A DNA stretch of 9,835 nt from JAQBDA01 sp041301185 (GTDB lineage Bacteria; Chloroflexota; Anaerolineae; Anaerolineales; UBA4823): NCBI GenBank assembly GCA_041301185.1, contig JBFYSV010000026.1, positions 1 through 9,835 of the forward strand, in the 5' to 3' direction. The position numbers and the translations under genes are program-made. Positions 1 through 6,449 of the stretch are shown piece after piece; position 1 is the first letter of the stretch, and the number at the start of each line of letters is the position of its first letter. Under the pieces are notes generated by a model. The model was not told the origin of the DNA. It made no database searches and saw only the letters and a list, made by a program, of their open reading frames with translations.

Positions 1-1
1 G

Positions 2-475
2 TTTGTCGACCGCGGCGTGCGCCTTGACCATACCTACCAGCTCAATTTCGGCGGCAACACCGATTTCCTGAACATGCTCGAGCGGGACCGCCTTGAATCT
101 AAGAAGATCTCCAAGACCGGGGCGGTGACCAGCATGCTGCCTTACGAGCTGCCCCATGAGGATGTCCATGTGGGTCCCAGCGACCACGTGCCGTGGCTGA
201 CCGACCGCAAGTGGTGCTATATCCGCATGGAAGGCACCACCTGTGGGGATGTGCCGCTCACCCTGGAGGTCAAACTGGAGGTGTGGGATTCGCCCAACTC
301 GGCGGGCGTGATAATCGACGCAGTGCGCTGCGCGAAGATCGCCAAGGATCGCGGCCTGAGCGGCCCGCTGCTGGGCCCGTCGTCTTACTTAATGAAGACC
401 CCGCCCAAGCAGTTCCGGGATGGGGTGGCGCGCGAGATGCTGGAGGCATTCATCCGCGGCGAGGAGACGTCTTAA
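2..475 (+). CDS. ino1: Inositol-3-phosphate synthase, C-terminal part (cut by window edge)
   Basis: The enzyme converts glucose 6-phosphate to 1D-myo-inositol 3-phosphate with NAD, the first step towards inositol lipids and other inositol compounds in the cytoplasm. The reading frame is open from the first base, so the start lies upstream and only about 157 C-terminal residues are present; family members are usually 360-440 residues. Recognisable family blocks in order are GGNTDFLNMLERDRLESKK, SKTGAVTSML, HVGPSDHVPWLTDRKW, GDVPLTLEVKLEVWDSPNS and the GPSSYLMKTPP stretch near the end. The text is close to the actinobacterial/archaeal type of the enzyme rather than the longer eukaryotic type. 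The nearest GTG is internal and is not the true start. An alcohol dehydrogenase gene follows after 7 bases in the same direction, so the two are probably cotranscribed, but a functional link is not evident. Family identification is secure; the gene symbol follows common usage. Confidence 0.95.
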   Translation, partial: FVDRGVRLDHTYQLNFGGNTDFLNMLERDRLESKKISKTGAVTSMLPYELPHEDVHVGPSDHVPWLTDRKWCYIRMEGTTCGDVPLTLEVKLEVWDSPNSAGVIIDAVRCAKIAKDRGLSGPLLGPSSYLMKTPPKQFRDGVAREMLEAFIRGEETS

Positions 476-482
476 TATCTTA

Positions 483-1493
483 ATGAAAGCCATGCGCCTG
501 TTCGAGCAGGCCCCGCTGCACCCGGGCAGCCTGAGGGAGGTGGATCTGCCCGTCCCGGAGCCCGGGGAGGGGCAGTTGCGGTTAAGCGTTGGCCTGTGCG
601 GGGTTTGCCATACCGACCTGCACACCGTGGAAGGCGATATCCACCCGCCGCGCCTGCCGGTCACACCCGGGCACCAGGTGGTGGGGGTGGTGGAGGAAAT
701 CGGGGCGGGGGTAACAGGCTGGCAAGAAGGGCAGCGGGCTGGCGTGCCCTGGCTGTACCAGGCCTGCGGGAAGTGCGATTATTGCAAGGCGGGCCAGGAA
801 AACCTGTGCCCGCAGGCGCGCTTCACTGGCTTTCACGCGGACGGCGGCTACGCCGAGAAGATGATCTGTGAGGCGGCCTACGCCTTGCCCCTGCCGGAGG
901 AAATCCGCGACGAGCAAGCCGCGCCGCTGCTGTGCGCGGGGATCATCGGCTACCGCTCGCTGCGCCTGGCGGACCTGAATCCCGGCGAGCGGCTGGGGTT
1001 GGTGGGCTTCGGCGCCAGTGCCCATCTCGCCATCCAGATCGCCCGCCATTGGGGCTGCCTGGTGTACGTCTTCACCCGCTCCACAGAACACCAGCAGCAT
1101 GCCCTGGAGCTGGGGGCAGCCTGGGCAGGGACGGCGGACGAGCGCCCTCCGGTACCCCTCGACCGGGCAGTGATCTTTGCCCCGGCAGGGGGGCTGGTGC
1201 CGCTCACCCTGGAGAAGCTGCGCCCGGGCGGCACGCTGGCGATCAACGCCATCCACATGTCGCCCATCCCAGAGATGCCCTACGAGATGATCTATGGCGA
1301 GCGCACCCTGCGCAGCGTGGCGAACGCCACCTACCAGGACGGGGTCGAGTTCCTCGCCCTTGCCGTGGAGGCAGGCGTGCGTGCCACGGTCAACCTGTAC
1401 CCGCTGCGGGAGGCGAACCGGGCGCTGGATGACCTGAAGCACAGCCGGATCAACGGCGAGGCGGTGCTGGTGGTAAACCCGATGTCACTCTGA
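483..1493 (+). CDS. Zinc-dependent alcohol dehydrogenase, AdhA-like subfamily
   Basis: A 336-residue medium-chain dehydrogenase/reductase, expected to oxidise alcohols or reduce aldehydes with a nicotinamide cofactor in the cytoplasm. The catalytic-zinc ligands appear as C39 in CGVCHTD, H64 in PGHQVVG and C151. The structural-zinc lobe is C95, C98, C101 and C109. The Rossmann motif is GFGASAHLA around residues 175-183. The second beta strand ends in FTRS with no acidic residue, which suggests NADP(H) rather than NAD(H); this is inference. The GASAHLA and FAPAGGLVP blocks recall the zinc-binding family that includes mycobacterial AdhA. Residue 65 is Gln where many relatives have Glu (GHE). The frame stays open upstream into the preceding gene, but homologues begin near MKAM, so ATG 483 was chosen; an AGGAG at 462-466 is too far away to be a good ribosome site, so translation may be coupled to the upstream gene. 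The physiological substrate cannot be told. Confidence 0.92.
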   Translation: MKAMRLFEQAPLHPGSLREVDLPVPEPGEGQLRLSVGLCGVCHTDLHTVEGDIHPPRLPVTPGHQVVGVVEEIGAGVTGWQEGQRAGVPWLYQACGKCDYCKAGQENLCPQARFTGFHADGGYAEKMICEAAYALPLPEEIRDEQAAPLLCAGIIGYRSLRLADLNPGERLGLVGFGASAHLAIQIARHWGCLVYVFTRSTEHQQHALELGAAWAGTADERPPVPLDRAVIFAPAGGLVPLTLEKLRPGGTLAINAIHMSPIPEMPYEMIYGERTLRSVANATYQDGVEFLALAVEAGVRATVNLYPLREANRALDDLKHSRINGEAVLVVNPMSL

Positions 1494-1507
1494 GCCGCAA
1501 TTGGCAG

Positions 1508-1583
1508 CGAAGAGTCCCTTGTGCTACCATCCCGATTTACGCGCAGCAGGGATTCTTCGGTCGCCGCGCTCCCTCAGAATGAC
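1508..1583. repeat. Decayed dispersed repeat with hairpin (GATTCTTCGG...CTCAGAATGAC type)
   Basis: CGAAGAGTCCCT at 1508-1519 is the inverted complement, with one mismatch, of AGGGATTCTTCG at 1548-1559, giving a 12-bp stem with a 28-base loop. The right arm runs on into TCGCCGCGCT and CTCAGAATGAC. The GGATTCTTCG plus CTCAGAATGAC combination resembles a short intergenic repeat I have seen in many bacterial genomes, including Chloroflexota; that is recall, not a search. It sits just after the dehydrogenase stop codon and has no T-tract, so it is not a convincing intrinsic terminator. The rest of the gap up to the yebC promoter holds nothing I recognise. Confidence 0.55.
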
Positions 1584-1669
1584 ATCTCGGAATAGCAGGA
1601 GTGAAAGCGATGGATGTCCTGGAGGCAACGCTCGGCGATATCTGTTTGTAGCAAGCCAGGAAAGCCCAA

Positions 1670-1678
1670 TGGTATAAT
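1670..1678 (+). promoter_or_regulatory. Extended -10 promoter for yebC-ruvC
   Basis: The element reads TGGTATAAT, a perfect TATAAT preceded by the TGn extension. No good -35 box lies at the right distance (TAGCAA at 1649-1654 is the best, with an 18-base spacer), which is common for extended -10 promoters. It would give a leader of about 65-70 bases before yebC, with GGAGAG at 1741-1746 as ribosome site. Confidence 0.7.
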
Positions 1679-1752
1679 ATCGAAAACAATTATTATGCAA
1701 TCTTGGTAACCGAATCCACTCAAATCGGTGTTAATGGTCAGGAGAGAAAGAT

Positions 1753-2508
1753 ATGTCAGGACATTCCCACTGGGCAACCATCCGCCGTAAGAAAGGCGCG
1801 GCTGACGCCAAGCGCGGCCAGCTCTTTACCCGCCTGGCACGCGAGATCGCCATGGCAGCCCGAGAAGGTGGCGGCGACCCAGGCAGCAATATCCGCCTGC
1901 AGTACGCCGTCGATAAAGCCCGCGCCAGCAATATGCCCAAAGACAGCATCGAACGGGCGATCAAGCGCGGCACAGGCGATGGCAAAGAAGGCAGCGCGAT
2001 CGAGGAGATCACCTACGAGGGCTACGGACCGCACGGGATTGCAATGATGATCTCGTGCGTCACCGATAACCGCAACCGGTCGGTGTCCGAGATCCGCCAT
2101 GCCCTCAATAAATATGGCGGCACGATGGCAGAAGCCGGCTCAGTGGCCTGGCAGTTCAAACGCTCATCCTATTTCACCCTGCCCTCCGAGGGGCAAGATA
2201 CGGACAAGATCTTCGAGCTGGCGGTAGAGGCCGGGGCAGACGACGTCAATTTTGATGAAGAGACGATCGAGATCATCGGTCCGGTGGAGAGCTTCAAAGC
2301 CATCGGCGACCAGCTCAAGAAAGCCGGCGTGCCGATCGACGAAGCGGAGCTGCGCTTCTTACCAAACAACGCCAGCGAGCTGGAAGTCGAGGAGACCCTG
2401 CAGGTGGTGCGGGTGATTGAAGCCCTGGAGGACCTGGACGATGTGCAGGATGTGTACACCACCCTGACCATCTCCGACGCGGCGATGGCCCAGCTGGAAG
2501 CCGCCTAG
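1753..2508 (+). CDS. yebC: YebC/TACO1/PmpR family protein
   Basis: A 251-residue cytoplasmic protein of the YebC family, close to the usual 240-250 residues. Members were first described as transcriptional regulators (PmpR), while YebC and mitochondrial TACO1 are now also tied to translation, notably at ribosomes stalled on proline runs; which role applies here cannot be told. The N-terminal signature MSGHSHWATIRRKKGAADAK is plain, followed by the helical segment with AREIAMAAREGGGDP, the ERAIKRGTGDG block, the conserved EEITYEGYGPHG block and the NKYGGTMAEAGSVAWQF block at about residues 117-133. The ATG is preceded by GGAGAG six bases upstream, and the SGHSHW start matches the family, so the start is firm. 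ruvC begins 9 bases after the stop, the same pairing seen in many bacteria, so this is a two-gene operon driven from the extended -10 promoter. Confidence 0.97.
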   Translation: MSGHSHWATIRRKKGAADAKRGQLFTRLAREIAMAAREGGGDPGSNIRLQYAVDKARASNMPKDSIERAIKRGTGDGKEGSAIEEITYEGYGPHGIAMMISCVTDNRNRSVSEIRHALNKYGGTMAEAGSVAWQFKRSSYFTLPSEGQDTDKIFELAVEAGADDVNFDEETIEIIGPVESFKAIGDQLKKAGVPIDEAELRFLPNNASELEVEETLQVVRVIEALEDLDDVQDVYTTLTISDAAMAQLEAA

Positions 2509-2517
2509 TTTGCATTC

Positions 2518-3003
2518 ATGCTGGTGATTGGAATCGATCCCGGCATCGCCACAACCGGCTACGGGCTGGTGCGCGAGCGCCAGGACGGCAGCCTGGAGAC
2601 GGTGGCTTACGGGGCGATCCTGACGCCAGCCAACACGCCCCTGGCGGAGCGTTTGCTAGATCTGCACAACCAGTTATCGAAGATTTTGCTTCTTCACAGG
2701 CCGTTGAGCGGCGCAGTGGAGAAGCTTTTTTTTCAGCGCAATGTGCGCACGGCGATCACTGTGGGGCAAGCACGCGGCGTGGCAATGCTGGCATTAGCCC
2801 AAGCCGGAGTGCGGGTGGCGGAGTACACCCCGCTGGAGGTCAAGCAAGCCGTGGTTGGGTACGGCGGAGCGGATAAGAACCAGGTGCAGCAGATGGTGCG
2901 CGCCCTGCTGGAGCTGCCCGGAGTGCCCCGCCCGGACGACACCGCCGACGCCCTGGCGATTGCGATCTGCCATGTGCATTCGTACCGGTTGAGAGGGTAT
3001 TGA
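2518..3003 (+). CDS. ruvC: Crossover junction endodeoxyribonuclease RuvC
   Basis: The Holliday-junction resolvase that works with the RuvAB branch-migration motor and cuts four-way junctions symmetrically during recombination and repair. At 161 residues it has the usual family length. The four acidic metal ligands of the RNase H-like fold are visible: D7 in GIDPGIATTGYG, E68 in VEKLFFQRN, and D141 and D144 in DDTADALA. The conserved GQARGV segment (84-89) and the basic LEVKQAVVGYGGADK segment (106-120) are intact, so the enzyme should be active. There is no strong ribosome site; the nearest GGAAG lies 17 bases upstream inside the end of yebC, so translation is probably coupled to yebC. ruvA and ruvB are not adjacent: downstream is a repeat-filled gap and a convergent gene. 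Confidence 0.97.
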   Translation: MLVIGIDPGIATTGYGLVRERQDGSLETVAYGAILTPANTPLAERLLDLHNQLSKILLLHRPLSGAVEKLFFQRNVRTAITVGQARGVAMLALAQAGVRVAEYTPLEVKQAVVGYGGADKNQVQQMVRALLELPGVPRPDDTADALAIAICHVHSYRLRGY

Positions 3004-3006
3004 GTT

Positions 3007-3225
3007 TTCACCACAGAGCACACAGAGCACACAGAGAGCACAGAGAGAACCTAAAAATTCACCGCAGAGACGCGGAGTGCGCAGAGAAAGACATATATAT
3101 TCACCACGGAGACAGGAGAACGCTGAGAAAACCTTTATAAATATAAAGGTCTTCTCAGCGTTCTCGGTGTCTCTGCGCTGATATAAAGATCTACTCTGTG
3201 TGCTCTGTGACTCTGTGGTGATTAA
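3007..3225. repeat. Nested inverted repeat of CACAGAG-rich units
   Basis: Three head-to-tail units, each starting TTCACC and rich in CAGAG, lie at 3007-3057, 3058-3099 and 3100-3139. Two more units lie in the opposite orientation at 3142-3180 and 3182-3225. The inner arms 3118-3139 and 3142-3163 are complementary over 22 bp with one mismatch and a two-base AA loop. The outer unit 3058-3099 pairs imperfectly with 3182-3225. The element fills the space between the convergent stop codons almost exactly, so it may end transcription from both sides; there is no U-tract. Intergenic CACCACAGAG-type repeats occur in several phyla. It could be a MITE-like element or a locally expanded repeat; no ORF is carried. 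Confidence 0.85.
3118..3163. terminator. Strong central hairpin, possible bidirectional terminator
   Basis: A 22-bp stem with one mismatch around an AA loop, with AT-rich inner pairs (CCTTTATA against TATAAAGG) and a GC-richer base (GAACGCTGAG against CTCAGCGTTC). It is equally stable as RNA from either strand and lies between two convergent genes. It lacks the trailing U-run of a standard intrinsic terminator, so the terminator role is inferred from position. Confidence 0.45.
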
Positions 3226-3226
3226 T

Positions 3227-5194
3227 TTAAACTAGAATCCTGGCAGGGTCGAGCATGAGGTCCAGGTTATCGGGCTCATCGGCAGAGGGGGGGATATAGC
3301 CGACGAACACCTTGGGGTTGCCTGCCAGGTCGCTCAGCCGGCGCAAGACCAGCCCGATCTGCCCGGTCTCGAAGGTCAGCACGTACTTGCCATCCAGCAG
3401 CTGCTCCACCCCCACCACGATGGCTTCATGCGTCCAGCGCAGGTAATTCTTGACGAACCCGCCGCTTTTTTGCATCTCATTGCGGATGGCCTCGATCTCT
3501 TTCGGTGAGCGACCCTGCTTGCGCAGCTCACGGATGGTGGGTTTGCGGCGGGTGCGCAGAAATGTATTGCCCACCTGGTGAAAAGCCCACTCGACGGTGG
3601 TGGCGGTCTTGCCCTTGGGAATATGCACGCTGCCGGGGGGGATGGCATAGCCGGATAGCGGCTGGGCGACCTGCCAGGCGTTCGGCTCGCGATCGACCCA
3701 ATCCAGCCACAGGATGCTGGCGCCGTTGACGAAATGCTCCTCGGCGGGCGCCTGAACCAGGAAAGCCCGAGCAGGCTCATCTGGGGGCAGGGATTTGGTT
3801 TTCTCCTGCCATTTTATATACCATTTCGGCTTGCTGGTCAGCCCGGCGAAAGGCACCAGGCCGCGCAGATGCTGGATATGTTCGGCGATCTCATTGCAGA
3901 CAGCCCGGGTGACGATCAGGTCGAGGGTTTCCTGGTGGTGCTTGCGCCAGCCGGTGATATCGCGGTGCTCCCAGGTATCCAGGATTTCGCGCCAGCGCCG
4001 GTTCTCCCACTTCCAGCGCTCGGGGGAGATCGATTCCCAATCCTTCTCCTGGGTCTTCAATCGCAGCTGGGTGTACTTGGTGATCTCTTCCCAGACCCAG
4101 TCTGGTAAGCCGCTGCCGTTGGCAGCCAACGATTTGCGCAGCTTCTCCAGCATCCCGATGAATACACGCTCGTCATCGGGCAGGTTCTCCAGCTCGCCCA
4201 CCTGGCGCGCCATGCGATACTCCAGCAAGGCGCGGCGGGGGTTCCAGAAGTTGAGCTTGGCCACCATCTGGTCTACCGCGCGGCGCTTGTTCTCATCGGT
4301 CAGGTTCTCGCGCTCTTCGAGCAGCTCCTCCACCGCGTCCTGGCAGGCATCCACCAGAGCAGCCTCGTCCATGGCGTGGATCTCGCCCTGGAAGACCTCC
4401 CGGGAAAGCAGCTCGAGCAGGAACTTGGGGTCTGCCCAGGAGGCATGGGAGCTGCGGTAGCGCATGCCCGAGAAATGGATCACCATGTAGCGCAGCCATT
4501 TATCGAAGCGAGCCGGCTCTTTCTCAAAGCGCTCCCAGATGCGCTGGACGAGCTGGGTGTGGCTCAGGCTCTCCAGCTCCTTCTGGTAGTTGAGCACCTC
4601 CCAGCGCAGGGCTTCGCGCGGGCTGACCGGCACTTGCGGATCCAGGCTGGGCAAGCGCTCTTGCCGGGTGTACAGATCGCGCAGCTTGCGCAGCTGGGAA
4701 AGCTGCTGGAAAACAGCGGCAATGGGGGCATCTTGCTCGGCGGCGCGCTGCAACCAGATATTGCGGCGGGTATCTTCCTCGGCGTACCAGTCCACCCGTT
4801 TGCGCAGCGAATCCTGGCGGGCGACAAGATCGGCGTGGCGGTCGGTGAAAGTTTGGATCTGCCGATCGAGGTAATAGGTACGCTTGAAACGCAGGGTCTT
4901 CTCATCGTTGGCGGAGATGGCTGCGAACCACTTGTCGACCTCCGCGAGCTCAGCATTACCCCGCTCCAGCTCAGCCTCCAGTCGCTGGTGCTCGTTCTCT
5001 AAAGCGAGCAAAAAGCTCTTGATGCGCTCCAGGATGGCTGGGTCGGCCTGGTCTGAGTCTCCCAGGCTGTTCAGCAGATCGATCTCATAATACACGCGCA
5101 GGAAATCGCGCAGCTTTTCCTTGCGGAACGGGTAGATCGTATCTCGCAAGACCGGGTTCTGCCACTGGAAAAATATGGTTAGATTGGCATCCAT
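3227..5194 (-). CDS. Tryptophan-rich hypothetical protein with coiled-coil N-terminal half
   Basis: I do not recognise this 655-residue protein. No signal peptide or membrane segment is visible, so it should be cytoplasmic. Residues roughly 45-170 are charged and helical with coiled-coil character (NEHQRLEAELERGNAELAEV). A second helical stretch rich in Glu and Arg follows at about 270-360. A middle region is dense in Trp (PERWKWENRRW). The C-terminal quarter looks more beta-rich and ends in LDLMLDPARILV. There are 24 tryptophans, several times the usual share, and only two cysteines. No nucleotide-binding, nuclease or metal motif stands out. The frame can start at a GTG nine bases upstream, but AAGGGAGGTGA at 5200-5210 sits 5 bases before the ATG at 5194 and overlaps that GTG, so the ATG (MDANLTIFF) is the likely start. 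It diverges from the marR gene and shares its control region, so co-regulation is possible. It may be a lineage-specific Chloroflexota family. Confidence 0.85.
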   Translation of the reverse strand: MDANLTIFFQWQNPVLRDTIYPFRKEKLRDFLRVYYEIDLLNSLGDSDQADPAILERIKSFLLALENEHQRLEAELERGNAELAEVDKWFAAISANDEKTLRFKRTYYLDRQIQTFTDRHADLVARQDSLRKRVDWYAEEDTRRNIWLQRAAEQDAPIAAVFQQLSQLRKLRDLYTRQERLPSLDPQVPVSPREALRWEVLNYQKELESLSHTQLVQRIWERFEKEPARFDKWLRYMVIHFSGMRYRSSHASWADPKFLLELLSREVFQGEIHAMDEAALVDACQDAVEELLEERENLTDENKRRAVDQMVAKLNFWNPRRALLEYRMARQVGELENLPDDERVFIGMLEKLRKSLAANGSGLPDWVWEEITKYTQLRLKTQEKDWESISPERWKWENRRWREILDTWEHRDITGWRKHHQETLDLIVTRAVCNEIAEHIQHLRGLVPFAGLTSKPKWYIKWQEKTKSLPPDEPARAFLVQAPAEEHFVNGASILWLDWVDREPNAWQVAQPLSGYAIPPGSVHIPKGKTATTVEWAFHQVGNTFLRTRRKPTIRELRKQGRSPKEIEAIRNEMQKSGGFVKNYLRWTHEAIVVGVEQLLDGKYVLTFETGQIGLVLRRLSDLAGNPKVFVGYIPPSADEPDNLDLMLDPARILV

Positions 5195-5230
5195 CAGGGT
5201 CACCTCCCTTGGCGGTATTCCTTACCCCTT

Positions 5231-5261
5231 ATTATAGCAATTTTCTGAAATATCTTGACAA
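5231..5261 (-). promoter_or_regulatory. Promoter of the Trp-rich protein gene
   Basis: On the minus strand TGCTATAAT (5239-5231) is a perfect -10 with the TGn extension. TTGTCA at 5261-5256 is a possible -35 with a rather long 19-base spacer. Transcription would start near 5224, about 30 bases before the chosen ATG. The -35 region overlaps the marR -35 box on the other strand. Confidence 0.65.
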
Positions 5262-5283
5262 TATTTATCTAATCTGATATTAT
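5255..5283 (+). promoter_or_regulatory. marR promoter
   Basis: TTGACA at 5255-5260, 17-base spacer, TATTAT at 5278-5283, with a TGA extension directly upstream of the -10. This is a near-consensus housekeeping sigma promoter. It predicts a start near 5290 and a short leader of about 20 bases. Confidence 0.8.
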
Positions 5284-5293
5284 TTCAATATCA
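5275..5293. promoter_or_regulatory. MarR operator O1, 19-bp palindrome over the marR -10
   Basis: TGATATTATTTCAATATCA is a perfect inverted repeat with 7-base arms and a 5-base centre. It covers the -10 element and the predicted start of the marR promoter, the normal place for an autorepressing MarR dimer. A related palindrome lies before yceI in the same relative position. Confidence 0.7.
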
Positions 5294-5309
5294 AACGATT
5301 ACAGGTTAA

Positions 5310-5768
5310 ATGATTATGCCGACCCACTACTCCGGAACCAGGGAAGAAGTCTTAGCCCTGAACACTTTTATCAAGCTGACCCGTGCCACCGAATCGCTGT
5401 TGGCGCGGCTGGCGCAGCGCAACACCCACCCCGGGCTCACTACCAGCCAGTTTGGCGTGCTGGAGACGCTGTACCACCTGGGCCCGATGTGCCAGAGCGA
5501 GCTGGGCGGCAAGCTGCTCAAGAGCGGCGGGAATATCACGATGGTGATCGATAACCTGGAAAAACACGGGTTGGTACACCGCGAGCGCGGCATTGAAGAC
5601 CGGCGCTTTATCAGCGTGTCGCTGACCGATGCTGGGCGTAAGCAGATTGAAGATGTCTTTCCGGGGCACGTGCAGGCAATCATCGAAGAGATGAGCGCTC
5701 TCACCCACGAAGAGCAACGGTCGTTGGGGGCCTTGTGCCGTAAATTGGGAAAAGCCGAGTCTAGCTGA
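5310..5768 (+). CDS. MarR family transcriptional regulator
   Basis: A 152-residue winged-helix repressor that would bind DNA as a dimer and release it on binding a small ligand or on oxidation. The helix-turn-helix spans about residues 44-88 (LTTSQFGVLETLYHLGPM to DNLEKHGLVHR), and the wing carries the family hallmark EDRRFISVSLTDAGR at 96-110. N- and C-terminal helices for dimerisation flank the domain. Two cysteines, C61 at the edge of the DNA-binding domain and C143 in the last helix, could be redox-sensitive, but this is only a possibility. Two in-frame starts exist, ATG 5310 and ATG 5316 (MPTHYSG); a weak AGG at 5303-5305 fits either. The promoter contains a palindromic operator, so autorepression is likely, and a related operator precedes yceI. 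The downstream flavin reductase and carboxylesterase suggest an MhqR-like sensor of quinones or electrophiles; the ligand is unknown. Confidence 0.93.
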   Translation: MIMPTHYSGTREEVLALNTFIKLTRATESLLARLAQRNTHPGLTTSQFGVLETLYHLGPMCQSELGGKLLKSGGNITMVIDNLEKHGLVHRERGIEDRRFISVSLTDAGRKQIEDVFPGHVQAIIEEMSALTHEEQRSLGALCRKLGKAESS

Positions 5769-5797
5769 TCGAGGAGGAGTTTTTTTAGGTCTATACT

Positions 5798-5825
5798 TTG
5801 ACATCAAATCATCGCATGTTAAACA
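5798..5825 (+). promoter_or_regulatory. yceI operon promoter
   Basis: TTGACA at 5798-5803, a 16-base spacer and TAAACA at 5820-5825 with a TGT extension. The -10 is weak (3 of 6), while the -35 is perfect. A short palindrome TTTGACATCAAA (5797-5808) overlays the -35. No terminator hairpin is visible between marR and this promoter, so some read-through from marR is also likely. Confidence 0.55.
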
Positions 5826-5835
5826 ATCATTAACA
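5817..5835. promoter_or_regulatory. MarR operator O2, 19-bp palindrome before yceI
   Basis: TGTTAAACAATCATTAACA is an inverted repeat with perfect 6-base arms and a 7-base centre. It matches the marR-promoter palindrome at 11 of 19 positions (pattern TGnTAn....TCAnTAnCA) and starts, like it, three bases before the -10. Binding here would block the yceI operon promoter. Confidence 0.62.
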
Positions 5836-5878
5836 AGTACGACACCTAACCAACAATTTAGATACAAGGAGAACAACG

Positions 5879-6442
5879 ATGAACACGAAATGGAATATTG
5901 ACCCCGCACACAGCCGTGCCAGCTTCACAGTCCGCCACATGATGATCAGCTGGGTGAATGGAGAGTTCGACAAGATCAACGGCAGCATCGACTTTGACCC
6001 GCAGAATCCCACCAACACCCGGGTAGACGTCCAGATCGAAGCTGGCAGCATCAACACCCGCGACGAGCAACGCGACGCCCACCTGAAATCACCGGATTTC
6101 CTGGATATTGAAAAATACCCCTACCTGAGCTTCAAGAGCAGGCGGGTTGAGATGCTGGGTGAGAACCAGGGACGCCTGGTGGGCGATCTGACCATCCGCG
6201 ATATCACCCGCGAAGTGGTCCTGGACGTGGAGTATGCCGGGATGGCAAAAAGCCCGTGGGGTATGACCTCGGCTGGCTTCACGGCAGCTACAAAGATCAA
6301 TCGCAAAGACTGGAACCTGACCTGGAACGTAGCCCTGGAGACGGGCGGCGTGCTGGTGGGCGAGATGGTGAATATCACCATTCAGCTCGAGCTGGTGCAG
6401 CAGGAAGCAACCGTGAACACCGCTGAGCCGGTGGCAGGCTAA
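5879..6442 (+). CDS. YceI family protein (lipocalin-like)
   Basis: A 187-residue YceI-domain protein. The family folds as an extended lipocalin-like beta barrel that binds amphiphilic molecules such as polyisoprenoid chains; its exact role is unsettled, and expression is often stress-induced. The whole domain is present: WNIDPAHSRASFTVRHMMIS at the start, FDKINGSIDFDP, SINTRDEQRDAHLKSPDFLD and KYPYLSFKS in the middle, DLTIRDITREVVLDVEY, and the C-terminal NVALETGGVLVGEMVNI. There is no signal peptide, so this copy is cytoplasmic, unlike periplasmic E. coli YceI. AAGGAG at 5866-5871 lies 7 bases before the ATG. It is the first gene after the second operator and heads a tight run with DUF5519 (7-base gap), FMN reductase and hydrolase. 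A cytoplasmic YceI next to a flavin reductase may carry an isoprenoid quinone or other lipophilic ligand; that is inference. Confidence 0.95.
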   Translation: MNTKWNIDPAHSRASFTVRHMMISWVNGEFDKINGSIDFDPQNPTNTRVDVQIEAGSINTRDEQRDAHLKSPDFLDIEKYPYLSFKSRRVEMLGENQGRLVGDLTIRDITREVVLDVEYAGMAKSPWGMTSAGFTAATKINRKDWNLTWNVALETGGVLVGEMVNITIQLELVQQEATVNTAEPVAG

Positions 6443-6449
6443 AGCGATT

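Noticed and set aside
582..1442. Long minus-strand open frame opposite the alcohol dehydrogenase gene
   Set aside because: It is the shadow of a GC-rich gene; the + strand frame has every zinc-ligand motif of its family, while the minus product shows no family motif.
1610..1651. 13-codon ORF (MDVLEATLGDICL) with AGGAG eight bases upstream
   Set aside because: It is too short to judge, lies before rather than after the yebC promoter, and has no structure suggesting a leader peptide; the ribosome-site match may be chance.
3007..3225. CRISPR array suggested by repeated TTCACC...CAGAG units
   Set aside because: Units vary in length and sequence, spacers are absent, and the last two units are inverted; this is a palindromic repeat, not an array.
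3734..5002. Several + strand open frames opposite the Trp-rich protein gene
   Set aside because: They overlap the minus-strand gene that has a near-perfect ribosome site and promoter, and their products are low-complexity shadow translations.
5195..5203. GTG start three codons upstream for the Trp-rich protein
   Set aside because: The GTG overlaps the AAGGGAGGTGA ribosome site itself, which is correctly spaced only for the ATG at 5194.
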